From: Stenotrophomonas sp. ISL-67
GTDB lineage: Bacteria; Pseudomonadota; Gammaproteobacteria; Xanthomonadales; Xanthomonadaceae
Direction of reading: 5' to 3'
Assembly (NCBI RefSeq): GCF_018612915.1
Contig: NZ_JAGGRL010000002.1
Span: forward strand, 1-64,000
DNA length: 64,000 nucleotides
A program made the position numbers and the translations under genes. Each line of letters begins with the position of its first letter. The first letter of the stretch is position 1. Shown piece by piece: positions 8,838-17,769 of the stretch. The notes beneath the pieces are model-generated. The model had not been told where the DNA came from. It saw nothing but the letters and a program-made list of their open reading frames with translations, and searched no databases.

Positions 8838-9317
8838 TCAGCCTCCGGGAGGGGCGAAACTGTTGAAGCGCTGGTGGTCGTTCAACAGTGCACGCCCGTT
8901 GGCTTCGGCCTTGCGGCGCTGGGCCACCGTCATGCAGACATTCTGCGCCATGTTGCTGCCGGTGCTCCTTTCGCGGCGACAGACCATACGACTGTCCTCC
9001 CTGGCCTGGCCCAACACGGTGTTGACCAGCTCCTGGTCGTTGAACACGGCCGTACGGTCCTGCGGACTGAGTTCGCTGGAGAGCGTATGGCCTTCCATCT
9101 TCAGCTTGATCCGGCCAAGGGCCTGCTGCACGCGGCTTTTATCTTCCAGCGAAATTTCGCTGTAGGACTCGCTGTTGAGCGCGGCTTCGACCTTCTGGAT
9201 CTGTACGGCAACGGGGGCATCGCCCGCCATCGTGACAGGTTGCTCCTTAGGCTTGGCTTCGGCCGCACCCACCATCATCAGAGCAAGGGCAATCAAGGTA
9301 ACTCGACGCATACACAT
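8838..9317 (-). CDS. secreted hypothetical protein, 159 aa
   Basis: Unrecognised exported protein. The N-terminus is a good Sec signal peptide with likely cleavage at AAEA-KPK. The mature part is mostly helical and charged, with two Cys near residues 112 and 127 that could pair in the periplasm. The ATG at 9317 is chosen because AAGG lies 6 bases before it; the next ATG (9311) would remove only two residues. Single gene between the ColRS-like pair and rimK. Confidence 0.7.
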   Translation of the reverse strand: MCMRRVTLIALALMMVGAAEAKPKEQPVTMAGDAPVAVQIQKVEAALNSESYSEISLEDKSRVQQALGRIKLKMEGHTLSSELSPQDRTAVFNDQELVNTVLGQAREDSRMVCRRERSTGSNMAQNVCMTVAQRRKAEANGRALLNDHQRFNSFAPPGG

Positions 9318-9404
9318 TTCCATCCTTCCATGAACGAACTCCAACTGTACGAGTCTGGGTGAGCCACGACAAGGGACCACCCGCAATGGAAAGACGCTTG
9401 GACG

Positions 9405-9434
9405 AAAAAGGCCCAGACGAATCCCGCCTGGGCC
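9405..9434 (-). terminator. rho-independent terminator
   Basis: Hairpin GGCCCAG / CTGGGCC followed on the minus strand by TTTTT. It lies between rimK and the secreted-protein gene and most likely ends the rimK transcript. The remaining gap up to rimK shows nothing else I can name. Confidence 0.75.
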
Positions 9435-9551
9435 TGAAGTCATTCCCGATTACCGTTATCTGCTGAGGAGGGCAGAGCTGCGGTTCGTTGAAGCCTACGC
9501 CGGGGGCGATTAAACCGGTGTTAAAACCGGCCCACCCGCCCGAACAAAAAT

Positions 9552-10457
9552 TCATGCCTTTGATTTTGCAGACTTTTTTGCAGCGGCGACCTGCGCAGCC
9601 ACGTGCTCGATGATGCGCCCGGCCAGGTCGTCCTGGCTGATCCCCTCGATCCCTTCCAGCCCGGGGGTAGAGTTGACCTCCAGCACCAGCGGGCCGCGGC
9701 TGGAGCGGATCAGGTCCACCCCGGCCACCCCCAGCCCCAGCGCACGGGCCGAGCGCACCGCCACCTGCTGCTCGGCGCGGGTGGCCTTGGTCGCACGGGC
9801 GCTGCCGCCGGCGTGCAGGTTTGAGCGGAAATCGCCGTCCGGCGCCTGCCGCTGCATGGCGGCCACGACATGGTCGCCCACCACCAGACAGCGCAGGTCG
9901 GCGCCTTGGGCCTCGCCGATGAATTCCTGCATCAGGAAGTTGGCGTACAGCCCGCGCAGGGCCTCGACGATGCCACGCGAGGCGCTGGCCTTTTCGGTCA
10001 GGATCACCCCACGCCCCTGGGTGCCCTCGTTGAGCTTCACCACGTGCGGCGGCGGGCCGAGCATGGACAGCAGGTCAACGGTGTCATCGGGGTTGTCGCC
10101 GAACACCGTGACCGGCATGTCGATGCCCTTGGAGGCAAGTATCTGGTGTGCCCGCAATTTGTCGCGGGCGCGCAGGATGGCATCGGAGGGGTTGGGGGTA
10201 ACCGCCCCCATCATCTCGAACTGGCGCAGCACGGCGGTGCCGTAGCGGGTCACCGAGGCACCGATGCGCGGAATCACCGCATCCACCCCGGTGATCGGCC
10301 GGCCCTTGTAGTGCAGAGTGAAACCGTTGGCCGCAATGCGCATGTAGCAGCGCAATGGGTCGAGTACGCGCACGGTATGCCCGCGCGAGCGCGCCGCGTC
10401 CACCAGCCGCCGCGTGGAGTACAGCTTGCTGTTGCGGGAAAGGATGGCCAGTTTCAT
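9552..10457 (-). CDS. rimK: RimK, S6-glutamate ligase family
   Basis: ATP-grasp enzyme that adds glutamate residues to the C-terminus of ribosomal protein S6. 301 aa, the family's normal length. Visible motifs are the N-terminal MKLAILSRN strand, the ATP-grasp glycine-rich stretch [10 protein letters not shown], the central [17 protein letters not shown] and the metal-binding [13 protein letters not shown]. The ATG at 10457 gives the conserved N-terminus. No RimB or RimA partner is adjacent. Related ligases can make poly-glutamate, so exact substrate is inferred from family. Confidence 0.93.
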   Translation of the reverse strand: MKLAILSRNSKLYSTRRLVDAARSRGHTVRVLDPLRCYMRIAANGFTLHYKGRPITGVDAVIPRIGASVTRYGTAVLRQFEMMGAVTPNPSDAILRARDKLRAHQILASKGIDMPVTVFGDNPDDTVDLLSMLGPPPHVVKLNEGTQGRGVILTEKASASRGIVEALRGLYANFLMQEFIGEAQGADLRCLVVGDHVVAAMQRQAPDGDFRSNLHAGGSARATKATRAEQQVAVRSARALGLGVAGVDLIRSSRGPLVLEVNSTPGLEGIEGISQDDLAGRIIEHVAAQVAAAKKSAKSKA

Positions 10458-10712
10458 GGCGGCTTGGATGGGGGATGGGATAGGACGCGAAGCATAGCGC
10501 GCCGCTGGTGCCTGCGGATGCGGGACGCGGCCCAATACGTCAGTACGCAGGATGTCAGGATCAATAAGCCGAACCTTCCATAAAACTACCCTACTCCATT
10601 GTTTATACCGCTTTTTTTATTGTTCAGCATGTGGTTTCATTATGGTTTAAAGATGGTGCGCCCAGCGCCTCGCTGTGCAATACTCGCCCCACCCCGCATC
10701 CTCCCCCGACCC

Positions 10713-11099
10713 ATGCAGACAGCCCCTCTCTTCCTCAGTGTTCCCCAAGGGGATTCCCTGCATTTCGGCAAAGGCGACCACTTCGAACCAAAGAAGGTCG
10801 CCGAATTCATGCAACTGGATCGAAACGCGGTGTCCAAGATTGCGTCCGTATCGAGCGCATCCGTCCGCTGGGATGAGAACGCCCCCAGGGCGGTCAAGGA
10901 GCGCCTGGAGGAAATCGGGGCAATCGCGAACATGGTGGCGGACATTTTCCAGGGCGATGCCGCCAAGACTGCGCTGTGGTTCCGCAGCAAAAACCCATTG
11001 CTGGGCGATGTTGCCCCCAGGGACATGGTGCGACTGGGAAGGCATGACCGGCTGCGCCGATTCATTGTCACCGCCATTCAAGAGGACAAGGTAAGGTAG
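10713..11099 (+). CDS. Xre/MbcA/ParS-type antitoxin
   Basis: 128-aa protein matching antitoxins of RES-Xre type II toxin-antitoxin pairs. It has an N-terminal helix-turn-helix-like region (KKVAEFMQLDRNAVSKIASVS) and the C-terminal toxin-binding domain with WFRSKNPLLGDVAPRDMV. These antitoxins block the RES toxin and repress their own operon. An AT-rich stretch at about 10560-10640 probably holds the promoter and operator. The following toxin gene is frameshifted, leaving this antitoxin apparently intact but without an active partner. Confidence 0.85.
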   Translation: MQTAPLFLSVPQGDSLHFGKGDHFEPKKVAEFMQLDRNAVSKIASVSSASVRWDENAPRAVKERLEEIGAIANMVADIFQGDAAKTALWFRSKNPLLGDVAPRDMVRLGRHDRLRRFIVTAIQEDKVR

Positions 11100-11102
11100 C
11101 GC

Positions 11103-11922
11103 ATGCCACGCAGGCACCAGCAGCCGGTTCCCATTCGTGGTGTACCCAATGACTTCCCGGCCAGCATCCACGTCCTCGACAGGTTTCCGAGTCTGATCTC
11201 GAGGTGTGGAAGAAACGCTCCCGGGAATTGGATGCGCTTCATGATGAGCTTTACCACGGCCTGGAACCGGAACGCGCACGGCGCAAAGATCAGCTGATCG
11301 AGGCATTGAACGCCAAGCCGGCACCACCCTTGGACTTCAAGAACTGGGTGCGCATGGTGCAGTACCGCTATGCGAACGAACCGCTCTCCGCTGCCGGCAG
11401 TGTCAGGTCGATCGGTGGACGATTCAGCATTGGCAATGACTGTGATGAGTCAGGCGCCGCAGCCGTGTTCCCGGCGTTGTACATCGGCGACTCGCATGAG
11501 ACCGCTTTCCGCGAGTGCTACCAGATGGCATCGGACAGGATGGAGGCGACAGGCCTCTGGCAAGATCGCTGAAGATGGGAAGGCCTGCGGATCTGCTCAT
11601 ACGAACGCCCGGAAAGCTCCAAGCGAATCTTCAGGAGGTGAACTGGAGAGCCTGGCCCGCACAGTTCGGCCTTCCATCGCCCAGCCAGCGCTTCGGCCTG
11701 CTTCTCAAATGGGCGGGATATGAAGGAATACTGTATCGATCGAGCAAGCAGCCGGGCTCAACCTGCATCGCCGTGCTGTCCAGCAACATCTGCAGCGAGC
11801 GCACTTTCATCGAGCTGGCGGATGGCTGTCCACCCACGATCATCCACAACAGACTTGACCTGTCGACGGCTGACACGCTGTGCGGCTGGGAACACGTCCG
11901 CCAGGCCGACCGCGCTCCGTGA
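11103..11922 (+). pseudogene. RES-domain toxin, frameshifted
   Basis: The partner position of a RES toxin (an NAD-degrading enzyme in characterised systems), 3 bases after the antitoxin stop. The protein is readable only in three successive frames: a start MPRRHQQPVPIRGVP up to about 11190, then LEVWKKRSRELDAL to RECYQMASDRMEATG (11204-11560) with the RES signature RYANEPLSAAGSVRSIGGRF, then the C-terminal part to 11922. Each junction needs a net loss of one base or gain of two. Two independent shifts argue for real decay, though sequence error cannot be excluded from the sequence alone. Confidence 0.8.
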
Positions 11923-11928
11923 TAAAGG

Positions 11929-12282
11929 TCAGCGAATTGGCTGGATCACAAAGGCGTTGAGCTCGACCATCTTCCTGTCCCGGAACCGCCACACGTCGCT
12001 GTAGATCAGCTCGGTCGGCTGACCGCCGTCGCCATCGGCCGTGATGGTGCCCAGCGCGACAACCATGTCGTCCTCGGCCACCAGGCGGTCAACCGTGAAG
12101 CGCGGTGGCGTGGCGTAGGCGCTCTTCATCCATTGGCGAACCGCTTCTTTACCTTCCAGCGTGCCCTCGCCCACCGTCGTCCAGCGGATGTCGTCGGTGC
12201 AGTGGGAAAGGAACCCTTCATTGTCCCCCGCAACGATGGCCTCGTTGGCCTGCAGGAGGACAGACTTGTTGGAACCATGCAT
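11929..12282 (-). CDS. NTF2-like / SnoaL-fold protein
   Basis: 117-aa protein of the ketosteroid-isomerase-like (NTF2) fold, with pattern ANEAIVAGDNEGFLSHCTDDIRW at the N-terminus and VWRFRDRKMVELNAFV at the end. Members range from isomerases to binding proteins, so no reaction can be assigned. The ATG at 12282 has GGAG 8 bases upstream. It is convergent with the broken RES gene and stands alone between it and the MlaA-like gene. Confidence 0.75.
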   Translation of the reverse strand: MHGSNKSVLLQANEAIVAGDNEGFLSHCTDDIRWTTVGEGTLEGKEAVRQWMKSAYATPPRFTVDRLVAEDDMVVALGTITADGDGGQPTELIYSDVWRFRDRKMVELNAFVIQPIR

Positions 12283-12389
12283 GCGAGTGCTCCACGAGGG
12301 GCGCAAAGCGCCGACAGCGCATGGTCACAACAATCAGGTTAACAACGCGCAAGGGGAATGAGACCGAAGTGTCAGCGGGGGGATAGATG

Positions 12390-13325
12390 TCACGGCCCGA
12401 AGGGCGCCCCAGCGCTCTGCTTCCTCGACAGCGACCTGACCGCCCTCCTCGCCCGCAGATCCTGATTGATCTGGCGCTGTCGCCGCTGCGCCCAGGCATC
12501 ACGCACGAAGACGTAGTCATCGAGTGCATCCTCGCGAATGGGGTCCATCGGCAGCAAGCGCGCGCGCCCCTCCACCATCTGCAACGCCATCAGCTTGTCC
12601 ACCACGCCCGCATTGTCAACATAGCCAAGCGGAGACATCGGCTCATCGCCAACAATGGCAATCGTGTCGCGCACCGTTCGGGGGCCGAGCAGCGGCATCA
12701 CCAGGTAACGCGAATCACGCCACCCCCAAGAGGCGAGCGTCTGCCCGAAATCCTCACCCTCAGGTCGGGTCATCCCCAGCCGCGTTGCCGGATCGAACAC
12801 GCCAGCAATGCCTACCGTGCTGTTCACCAGGAACCGTCCCAATGACCGGCCAGCATGGCCTGGTCGGCCCTGCAGCGCCTGGTTGATGGCGGTGGCCGGC
12901 AGGCGGAGATTGCCGAAAAAGCGAGACACCCCCGACTGCACCGGATCCGGCAACACCCTGTCGTAGCCAACGGCCACGGGATGAAGCACCGCCCGGTCGA
13001 GCACGCTGTTGAAACCATGCATCCTGCGGTTGAAGCGTTCCCAGGGATCGCGAATGACAGGTGTTCCATACAAATCCTGCGCATCCTGCTCGGCCTGCGC
13101 CGCCGTATCGGCCGGCTGCATGGGAGCGCCGCCGACGTCATCCGGCACCGCGGGCATGTGCTGCTGCTCGGATGGAACGGCCGTTGCCGAAGACGCCGCG
13201 GGCACTGTGTAAGCCGACTGTGCCGGAAGGGAGGAGGTCTTCGGCTGCGACTTGATGGCGTGACCGCTGCAGGCGCTGACCATCAGCACGATGGCAGCAA
13301 TCACCACGGATTGAACAGCTCTCAT
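12390..13325 (-). CDS. mlaA: MlaA (VacJ) family lipoprotein
   Basis: Outer-membrane lipoprotein of the MlaA family, which removes misplaced phospholipid from the outer leaflet and passes it to the Mla system. 311 aa from the ATG at 13325, which has AAGGGA upstream and puts a lipobox (VSAC, Cys19) right after a signal peptide. An earlier in-frame ATG at 13382 would bury the signal. The core DPWERFNRRMHGFN and GWRDSRYLVMPLLGP are characteristic. A long Pro/Ala/Ser linker (about 20-85) precedes the domain. It follows the MipA gene closely on the same strand. The rest of the mla operon is not here, so this may be a second copy. Confidence 0.85.
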   Translation of the reverse strand: MRAVQSVVIAAIVLMVSACSGHAIKSQPKTSSLPAQSAYTVPAASSATAVPSEQQHMPAVPDDVGGAPMQPADTAAQAEQDAQDLYGTPVIRDPWERFNRRMHGFNSVLDRAVLHPVAVGYDRVLPDPVQSGVSRFFGNLRLPATAINQALQGRPGHAGRSLGRFLVNSTVGIAGVFDPATRLGMTRPEGEDFGQTLASWGWRDSRYLVMPLLGPRTVRDTIAIVGDEPMSPLGYVDNAGVVDKLMALQMVEGRARLLPMDPIREDALDDYVFVRDAWAQRRQRQINQDLRARRAVRSLSRKQSAGAPFGP

Positions 13326-13385
13326 CGGAGTATCCCTTGTTGGCGGGCTGGTCTGCGCCGCGTCGCTGGAAGTGTTGTTCATGGC

Positions 13386-14186
13386 TCAGAATCGGTAGAC
13401 ATAGCCGAGCCCCAGGGATGTCTGGTTCGGCTTGTCGACCAATGGGCTGGCCTCGACTGGGCTGCCGAAGCGGATGGCCCCCAGATCGAGGAACACCAGG
13501 TGATGCGGCGCAGGCGTGTAGTCCACCCGCACTCCCGCATGTACGTTGGTGGCCGCTTCGCCCTCATAAAATTGGCGTGTTGCGGTGACCTCGGAGAGGC
13601 GAACCCCGTAGTAGTAGTTGATGTACTTCGCATCAACACGCTCCACGGCGACGCGCGGCGTAACGCCAAACCTTCCAGCTGCAAAGCGTCGATCCACTTG
13701 GATCCGCGCCCGGGCGCCCTTGCTCTCTGACATCGCATCGGCCAGATACTCGCCGGTAACATTGGCAAAATGCGTCTTCCACACGATCGCACCACCGGCC
13801 CACAGACTGGCCTTGCGCTCATCCATGCCCGACAGGATCGGCGAGTCATCGGCCTCGTAGCCATCGCCTGCATAACGCGCACGCAGCCGGAGAGATAGCG
13901 CCGCCCCGCTGTAGAGTTTCACATCGAACGTAGGAACAGATGCGCTGATCCACCTGTTCTCATAGCTGATGACCGGCATGGCGAGAGTTTCAGTGTCGAA
14001 GTCGCGATAAGGCTTTTCAAGGGCGATGACCCCTGCCCCGATGCCCCAGTTCGAGCGGGTGGTTTCCGCCGCGCGCGCATCCTTGGCATAAGTGGTGAAC
14101 GCGCACGATCCTGACAGAACGATGGCCGCCATCAGCGCGCGCCCCAACGGGGCTCGCAGCGCAGGGGATTCAGAGGGTTGCTGCAT
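13386..14186 (-). CDS. MipA/OmpV family outer-membrane protein
   Basis: 266-aa beta-barrel of the MipA/OmpV family: signal-like N-terminus, first strand SNWGIGAGVIALEKPYRDF, and terminal strand GLGYVYRF ending in an aromatic residue as needed for BAM insertion. Family members are linked to peptidoglycan enzyme scaffolding (MipA) or to antibiotic sensing and tolerance; the exact role here is unknown. The ATG at 14186 has AAGGAAAC upstream. It heads a two-gene unit with the MlaA-like lipoprotein. A four-part direct-repeat array at 14322-14357, about 136 bases upstream, suggests control by the adjacent response regulator. Confidence 0.85.
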   Translation of the reverse strand: MQQPSESPALRAPLGRALMAAIVLSGSCAFTTYAKDARAAETTRSNWGIGAGVIALEKPYRDFDTETLAMPVISYENRWISASVPTFDVKLYSGAALSLRLRARYAGDGYEADDSPILSGMDERKASLWAGGAIVWKTHFANVTGEYLADAMSESKGARARIQVDRRFAAGRFGVTPRVAVERVDAKYINYYYGVRLSEVTATRQFYEGEAATNVHAGVRVDYTPAPHHLVFLDLGAIRFGSPVEASPLVDKPNQTSLGLGYVYRF

Positions 14187-14321
14187 GGTTGTTTCCTTTC
14201 CTTGAAGCAGGGGGGGAGATGCATCCGAGGGACCGCCTGGTTGATGCGCTACCGGATCGATGCATGAGGTGCAGGTCCGCATCCGGGTGTGCGGACAGGT
14301 ACGAATCCTGGGCCGCGCTGG

Positions 14322-14357
14322 TTAGGCGCTCTTTAGCCTTTTTAGGAATTGTTTAAT
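14322..14357 (-). promoter_or_regulatory. four-half-site operator upstream of mipA-mlaA
   Basis: On the plus strand TTAGG, TTAGC, TTAGG and TTAAT start at 14322, 14333, 14342 and 14353, spaced 11, 9 and 11 bases. The 11-base period is typical of OmpR/PmrA-type regulator dimers. The same spacing recurs at 15623-15658. Reading by the neighbouring PmrA/QseB-like regulator is inferred. Confidence 0.65.
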
Positions 14358-14413
14358 TCCTGGACCCGGCGGACGCGACGGATGGCTGGCGTTCATGCAC
14401 GCCATCTCGTCCG

Positions 14414-15388
14414 CTATTCGATGACGCTGGCGAAGAACGCCACAACCAGATAGGTCGGCAGCAGAAAGAGCGCCATCAACGCGGTGTTCAGCAGCACCTT
14501 CAGCACCGTATAGACCGGCCGGTTCGCTTGCTTCAGGTGTCCCCCCAAAGTGCGGAGCGGTGCCACGCGTGCGAACAACCAGGTAACCACCCCTTGGGGA
14601 TCTTCGTCCGTGTTCGGCACCGCCATCGCCCTTGCCAGCAACGAGTACAGCCGGTTGAACGAACGCCCGAACAGGTTCATCGGCCGCTCCACGTCGCACA
14701 TCAGGATCAGCCGGGGCGCATCGGAATCGTTCCGCGCGAAATGCGGATAGGTTTCGTCGAACACGAAATCGCCCCCATTGCGCCAGGACACCCGCTGTCC
14801 ATCCACGCAGATGTAGCATTCATCCGACTCCGGCGTTTGCAACCCCATGTGGTAGCGCAACGAGCACGCCAATGGGTCCGAGTGCAATGTCAGTTCCGCA
14901 CCGGCCGGAAGCACTGAAAACATTGCAGCGCGGATGCCCGGAACGCGGCTCAGCAACTTCACGGTGTCCGGGCAAAGCCGCACTGCCGACCCATGCGGCT
15001 CCCCGTACCACTTCAGGTAAAACTTCCTCCATCCTCGTTTGTGGAAGGTACGGAATCCCAGGTCGTGGAATCCGACCGATCCAGGCGCCGAAGCGGCCTC
15101 GAACGCACCGGATTCATGCAACGCAAGGGCTTCGCCCCGGATGCGCCGCCAGTTGCGACGCAACGCGGACACACCTTCCAGGTAGTCCGCCTCCATGACG
15201 GCATGGCGTGCGCTGCGGTGGGTAGCCATGTACAACAGGCAGTTGAACGGCGCGAATACCGGCCAGCTCTTGCGCAGGTATTGGGTGAAGCGCGTGTAGC
15301 GCACAACGCCGCGGAAACGGTAGACATAGGCAACGGCCGTACAGGCGAACAGCAGGATGATCGCGAGCATCAAGGAAGCAAGGTTCAT
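14414..15388 (-). CDS. lpxO: LpxO-like lipid A / aspartyl-asparaginyl beta-hydroxylase family protein
   Basis: Fe(II)/2-oxoglutarate dioxygenase of the family that includes LpxO, which 2-hydroxylates a secondary acyl chain of lipid A at the inner membrane. 324 aa. One hydrophobic helix lies at the N-terminus (about residues 3-23) and one at the C-terminus (about 298-322). The catalytic domain carries the metal-site region LTLHSDPLACSLRYHMGL, then RNGGDFVFDETYPHFARN and the 2-oxoglutarate-binding RLILMCDVER. ATG at 15388 with GAGG 6 bases upstream, 12 bases after a 61-codon frame. LpxO activity is linked to polymyxin and host-peptide resistance elsewhere, which fits the two-component pair upstream. 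Substrate is inferred. Confidence 0.8.
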   Translation of the reverse strand: MNLASLMLAIILLFACTAVAYVYRFRGVVRYTRFTQYLRKSWPVFAPFNCLLYMATHRSARHAVMEADYLEGVSALRRNWRRIRGEALALHESGAFEAASAPGSVGFHDLGFRTFHKRGWRKFYLKWYGEPHGSAVRLCPDTVKLLSRVPGIRAAMFSVLPAGAELTLHSDPLACSLRYHMGLQTPESDECYICVDGQRVSWRNGGDFVFDETYPHFARNDSDAPRLILMCDVERPMNLFGRSFNRLYSLLARAMAVPNTDEDPQGVVTWLFARVAPLRTLGGHLKQANRPVYTVLKVLLNTALMALFLLPTYLVVAFFASVIE

Positions 15389-15400
15389 GTTGAACCTCGA

Positions 15401-15577
15401 TTACCAGCCGTTTCGGCCCCATCTGCCGTCTCGACGCTTCTGCTGCAGGTACATGCAATCACTGTAGGCTTGGGAGCCTTCGCGCACGCCGTACGCGGCG
15501 CATTTGCGGGCGGCCTCTGCTTCATTCCGGTATTCCTCTCTGGGGGCTGACGCGTTCCTGTAAAGAACGTCGAACAT
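15401..15577 (-). CDS. small Cys-pair protein in the lpxO operon
   Basis: Short frame of 58 codons (61 if read from a GTG at 15586) just ahead of the LpxO-like gene. The C-terminal half has the pattern Cys-x3-GVREGSQAYSDC, resembling small periplasmic or lipoprotein families with a Cys...G...Y..C signature. No signal peptide is visible from these starts and no good ribosome binding site is present, so the true N-terminus is uncertain or the gene is truncated. Confidence 0.45.
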   Translation of the reverse strand: MFDVLYRNASAPREEYRNEAEAARKCAAYGVREGSQAYSDCMYLQQKRRDGRWGRNGW

Positions 15578-15622
15578 GACGAACACGATGGGTTCGCCAG
15601 CCCAGATGGTGACCGGACAGAT

Positions 15623-15658
15623 TTAAGCGCTCGTTAGGCGCTTTAGGATTGCGTTAAC
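15623..15658 (-). promoter_or_regulatory. four-half-site operator upstream of the lpxO unit
   Basis: On the plus strand TTAAG, TTAGG, TTAGG and TTAAC start at 15623, 15634, 15643 and 15654, spaced 11, 9 and 11 bases, the same layout as the mipA array. It overlaps the last codons of the kinase gene and lies 46-80 bases before the small frame and lpxO. Likely binding site for the adjacent response regulator. Confidence 0.65.
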
Positions 15659-17025
15659 CGCGCGGGAAACGTTACCCGCACCAACAGCCCACGGCCTTCC
15701 AAGCCGGTGCCTGTCTGAATAACCGCTCGATGCGATGCGACGATGCCGGCTACCAACGACAAGCCGATGCCGATGCCACGCACGGGTGTGTTGGCGACAC
15801 GATGGAACCGCTCGAAAATCGCATCGCGGTCCGCGGCGGGAACACCAGGTCCATTATCGGCGACCTCCAGGAAGACCATCGGCGGATCACCCACCTGCGC
15901 CGGGGTCACGTTGCCACAGCGGATCAGAACATGCCCCCCTTCGGCGGTATAGCGCATGGCATTGTGCAGAAGGTTGCGCAGCAGGATGCCGATCTCGTCG
16001 ATATCGCACATGATGGTGCATGACGCCAGGTTCAGGAAAAGCGAACGCTCGTTCTGGCTCGCATGCACCTCAAACTCCTGCGCGACATGCTGCACCAGTT
16101 GACTGAGGTCCGCCGGCGCGCGCCTTGGCGCCTTGGCACCTGCGTTGATGCGGGCCAGGTCCAGCAGCTGTTCGGACAACCTGGTGCTGTGCTGGGCAAC
16201 AGTCAGCAGCTTCCTCAGGGCCTCATCTTTCTCTTTCGGGTCATCCTCCCGCAGTGCGATTTCGGCCTGCCCCTGCAGGGTTGACAAGGGTGTACGAAGT
16301 TCGTGGGCGGCATCGCCGATAAAGCGCCGTTCTCCCTCGATGGCTTCGTCAAGCTGCTGCAGCACATGGTTGAACGATTCAACCAGGGGGCTCAGTTCCT
16401 TGGGCAGTCCGTCCAGCGGCAGTGGCGTGAAGTCGAAATGCGGTCGGCGATGCATTGCCTCTCCGAGCGCACGCACGGGTTTGAGAGCACTGAGGGTGAC
16501 TATCCACATCGTAATGCCCACAACCACCAGTAACAGGGTTGCCTGCACGACCTCGCCCATTGCCTTGTGGCGCATATCTGCATCCACCACGCTCTGCAGG
16601 TTGCCTACCTGGACGGTCACCCGCCCAGTGCTGTCAGAAGCCGAGTAGACGCGCCAATTCCTGCTCTCGACGTGGGTCGACAATGGACCGTCAACGAAGT
16701 CTGGTCGCAACGCGGTTCGCGGCGCGCTGGGTGTACTGGCCAGCAACCGGCTTCGATCCACCCAGACCTGGAACGCAAGCGGACCGCGGATGCGGTCGAG
16801 TCGAGGCGGCAACGTCAACGAAGGCTCGGTGCGCGAATCGAAGTGGCCGTCAGCGGGAATCGTCACCAGCAGCTGCGTTGCGATTGCCGCCAGCCGCTCG
16901 TCCCAGGTGCTGGTGCGGTTGAGCGACAACTTGGTCAACACAACCGTCACGGCGATCATCCAGAACAGCGCGGTGACCCCGATTATCACCAGCACGAACT
17001 GCGTGTTCAGGGACCTGGATTTCAT
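15643..17025 (-). CDS. sensor histidine kinase, QseC/PmrB-like
   Basis: 460-aa inner-membrane histidine kinase. First membrane helix near residues 10-32, a periplasmic domain of about 130 residues, second helix near 160-182, then HAMP. The catalytic region has AAHELRTPLSTLQGQAEIALRE (His near 238), N-box NLLHNAMRYT and G-boxes NGPGVP and GIGLSL. The ATG overlaps the regulator stop by 4 bases (ATGA), so the two are coupled. The pair is followed by lipid A and outer-membrane genes, which suggests it governs envelope remodelling. QseC and PmrB cannot be told apart here. Confidence 0.88.
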   Translation of the reverse strand: MKSRSLNTQFVLVIIGVTALFWMIAVTVVLTKLSLNRTSTWDERLAAIATQLLVTIPADGHFDSRTEPSLTLPPRLDRIRGPLAFQVWVDRSRLLASTPSAPRTALRPDFVDGPLSTHVESRNWRVYSASDSTGRVTVQVGNLQSVVDADMRHKAMGEVVQATLLLVVVGITMWIVTLSALKPVRALGEAMHRRPHFDFTPLPLDGLPKELSPLVESFNHVLQQLDEAIEGERRFIGDAAHELRTPLSTLQGQAEIALREDDPKEKDEALRKLLTVAQHSTRLSEQLLDLARINAGAKAPRRAPADLSQLVQHVAQEFEVHASQNERSLFLNLASCTIMCDIDEIGILLRNLLHNAMRYTAEGGHVLIRCGNVTPAQVGDPPMVFLEVADNGPGVPAADRDAIFERFHRVANTPVRGIGIGLSLVAGIVASHRAVIQTGTGLEGRGLLVRVTFPARLTQS

Positions 17026-17687
17026 GCCGTAGGCTGACCCACGACGTAGCCCAGCCCATGGACTGTCCGGATCAGATCGTCACCCAGCTTGCGCCGCAAC
17101 TGATGGATGAAGACGGCGATGGTATTGCTTTCCACGCTACTGGTGGTGCCATACACAATGTCATGCAACCGGTCGCGTGTGACCACGTGCCCGGGGCGCT
17201 CGACCAGTGCAACCAATGTTCGAAATTCCTGCGCACTGAGCACGACATCGACGCCTGCTTTCGTCACTACCCGGCGGCTGCGATCGATCTGCACGTCCCC
17301 ATACGTGAACACAGGCACCACCCGCCCTTGGCTGCGGCGGATGACCGAGCGGAGGCGGGCCCACAGCTCATCAAACGGGAACGGTTTGACCAGGTAGTCG
17401 TCGGCCCCCGCATCGAGTCCAGCGATCCGCTCACTCAGCTGGCCACGGGCGGTCAAGATCAGCACGGGTGTGGAATCAGCTCGTGCGCGCATGCCGCGTA
17501 GAACGGCCAGCCCGGAGTCACCGGGAAGCCCGATATCGAGCATGACCGCCGCGTAGACATGATCCTCCAGCGCGGCGCGAGCGCCCGCAGCATCGCCCAC
17601 GAGGTCCACATGCCAGCCACCCTGCCGCGCGCCGCCGCGGATGGTCTCGCCCAGCATCAGGTCATCTTCGACGAGAAGCAGTTTCAT
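17022..17687 (-). CDS. OmpR-family response regulator, QseB/PmrA-like
   Basis: 221-aa regulator with a receiver domain (EDD near residues 8-10, Asp in VMLDIGLPG near 51, Lys in LVKPFPFDEL) and a winged-helix output domain ending with HQLRRKLGDDLIRTVHGLGYVV. The ATG at 17687 gives the usual MKLLLVEDD start. Its gene overlaps the kinase by 4 bases. A TTAG / TTAAG pair with 11-base period lies 67-82 bases upstream, suggesting autoregulation. Confidence 0.9.
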   Translation of the reverse strand: MKLLLVEDDLMLGETIRGGARQGGWHVDLVGDAAGARAALEDHVYAAVMLDIGLPGDSGLAVLRGMRARADSTPVLILTARGQLSERIAGLDAGADDYLVKPFPFDELWARLRSVIRRSQGRVVPVFTYGDVQIDRSRRVVTKAGVDVVLSAQEFRTLVALVERPGHVVTRDRLHDIVYGTTSSVESNTIAVFIHQLRRKLGDDLIRTVHGLGYVVGQPTA

Positions 17688-17753
17688 CGCCTGTCCGCCC
17701 TCATCCTTCCACACGCCCTTTTCACCGGTCGCCGGAACTATGACCCATCCAGT

Positions 17754-17769
17754 TTAGTTTTTCTTTAAG
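17754..17769 (-). promoter_or_regulatory. half of the operator array before the regulator operon
   Basis: TTAG at 17754 and TTAAG at 17765 (plus strand) keep the 11-base period seen in the two complete arrays. The second pair expected 9 bases further from the gene is absent; decayed integrase sequence occupies that place. Confidence 0.5.
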
